This document shows positions 63,340 through 64,000 of a stretch of 64,000 nt of DNA, piece after piece. Origin of the DNA: Salinicoccus albus DSM 19776. GTDB lineage: Bacteria > Bacillota > Bacilli > Staphylococcales > Salinicoccaceae. The DNA is taken from contig NZ_ARQJ01000026.1 of assembly GCF_000385175.1 (NCBI RefSeq), forward strand, positions 92,514-156,513, read 5' to 3'. A program made the position numbers and the translations under genes. Under the pieces are notes generated by a model. It searched no databases, was not told the DNA's origin, and saw only the letters and a program-made list of their open reading frames with translations. Numbering within the stretch: the first letter of the stretch is position 1; the number at the start of each line of letters is the position of its first letter.

Positions 63340-63383
63340 ACTGCAGGCATAGTCATGATAAATGACGGGCCTGCAGTTTTTTA
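63340..63383 (+). terminator. Terminator after the reductase gene
   Basis: 9-bp stem ACTGCAGGC / GCCTGCAGT (63340-63348 with 63369-63377) and a T6 run. Confidence 0.85.
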
Positions 63384-63399
63384 GTTGAAACGTTCATCC

Positions 63400-64000
63400 T
63401 CGATCAGGGATCGGGTATGTGCCAGGCACCCCGCTTATACTCGATCGGGAATCGAACACAAGAGAACCCCCCCGCTCATACTCGATCAGGAATCGAATAC
63501 AAGAGAACGCCTCCGCTTATACTCGATTGGGGATCGAATACAAGAGAACGCCTCCGCTTATACTCGATCGGGGATCGAATACAAGAGAACGCCTCCGCTT
63601 ATACTCGATCAGGGATCGAATACAAGAGAACGCCTCTGCTTATACTCGATCGGGGATCGAATACAAGAGAACGCCTCCGCTTATACTCGATTGGGGATCG
63701 GGTACAAGAGAACGCCTCCGCTTATACTCGATCAGGAATCGAATACAAGAGAACGCCACCGCTTATACTCGATCGGGAATCGAATACAAGAGAACGCCTC
63801 CGCTTATACTCGATCAGGAATCGAATACAAGAGAACGCCACCGCTTATACTCGATCGGGGATCGAATACAAGAGAACGCCTCTGCTTATACTCGATCGGG
63901 GATCGAACACAAGAGAACGCCTCCGCTCATACTCGATTGGGGATCGAATACAGGAGAACACCTCCGCTTATACTCGATTGGGGATCGAACACAAGAGAAC
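63400..64000. repeat. 41-bp tandem repeat array (14 full units plus a partial, continuing past the window)
   Basis: Units start at 63400 and then every 41 bases without exception (63441, 63482, 63523 ... 63974). Each begins TCGATCGGGGATCGA, a small dyad (TCGATC-GGG-GATCGA), followed by a 26-base part that is nearly constant. The first unit is the most divergent. Variation is limited to a few positions, such as C/T and G/A inside the dyad and T/A in the constant part. There are no unique spacers, so it is not CRISPR. Because 41 is not a multiple of three, all reading frames pass through each unit, and no stop codon occurs on the + strand. No gene is assigned to this 685-base tail of the window. 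Confidence 0.92.

Noticed and set aside
63400..64000. CRISPR array
   Set aside because: The whole 41-base unit is repeated with only point differences; there are no unique spacers and no cas genes nearby.
63523..64000. Long coding region through the tandem array
   Set aside because: The + strand is open in all frames only because the unit contains no stop triplet. There is no ribosome site, and the period is not a multiple of three.

Overview
The window looks like chromosomal DNA of a low-to-moderate GC member of the Staphylococcaceae, most likely from the Salinicoccus/Jeotgalicoccus side of the family. This is an inference from gene content and style: CsoR/CopZ/CopB copper genes, a GlcT-controlled glucose PTS, a CodY-type box before ilvE, a perfect cre box, an OpuAC-type betaine-binding protein, an IruO-like reductase beside a siderophore transporter, and Firmicute AGGAGG ribosome sites. 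No rRNA, tRNA, CRISPR array or intact mobile element was seen.

Region by region. 1-9.1 kb holds envelope and housekeeping genes: the C-terminal half of an MMPL exporter, two small membrane proteins, a glucose/sorbosone dehydrogenase-type lipoprotein, an OSBS/N-acylamino-acid racemase (MenC-like), a LysE exporter, a metallophosphoesterase, a Gfo/Idh/MocA oxidoreductase and a CNNM/HlyC-type transporter. 9.2-12.3 kb is a copper module (copB, csoR, copZ) with two matching CsoR operators, plus a 56-residue small protein. 12.3-21.6 kb is a tricarboxylate module: a CitA/DcuS-type two-component system, tctC-tctB-tctA, prpB, prpD and an MFS transporter. The tctC promoter carries a cre box over its -35 and a dyad over its -10.

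21.7-30.2 kb holds an S9 peptidase, the glucose PTS permease with its antiterminator GlcT and leader hairpin, an unusual cysteine-stripped CCG-domain protein, a TcuA-like flavoprotein translationally coupled to a methyltransferase, and a divergent HxlR regulator. 30.2-42.7 kb holds an MFS and an SLC13 transporter, glutamate synthase (gltBD) with divergent gltC, and a D-malate/tartrate-type dehydrogenase with its own SLC13 transporter. 42.9-44.3 kb is an AT-rich patch with an OpuAC-type protein and an orphan Reductase_C domain. 44.5-49 kb is amino-acid metabolism (ilvE, rocB-like peptidase, AGCS symporter).

49-55.8 kb is an accessory and decaying region. It has two divergent RpiR-family regulators, a frameshifted and truncated murQ, the 5' tip of a probable transposase gene behind a perfect 23-bp hairpin, and a remnant of an aromatic meta-cleavage operon (hydratase/decarboxylase, mhpE, mhpF, GntR regulator). 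Inside that operon a V4R sensor-like gene has been fused out of frame to the tail of an FAD-synthetase-like gene, apparently by deletion. 55.8-63.4 kb holds an AEC transporter, a surface-anchored anthrax-lethal-factor-like metalloprotease, and a siderophore ABC transporter facing an IruO-like reductase across a Fur-type box. The window ends inside a strict 41-bp tandem repeat array of at least 14 full units.

The common theme is uptake and oxidation of organic acids (tricarboxylates, malate/tartrate-type acids, aromatic ring-cleavage products) plus metal homeostasis. Several loci are visibly eroded. The two most unusual items are the CCG-domain protein with every iron-sulfur cysteine position replaced and the 41-bp array, whose + strand has no stop codon in any frame.
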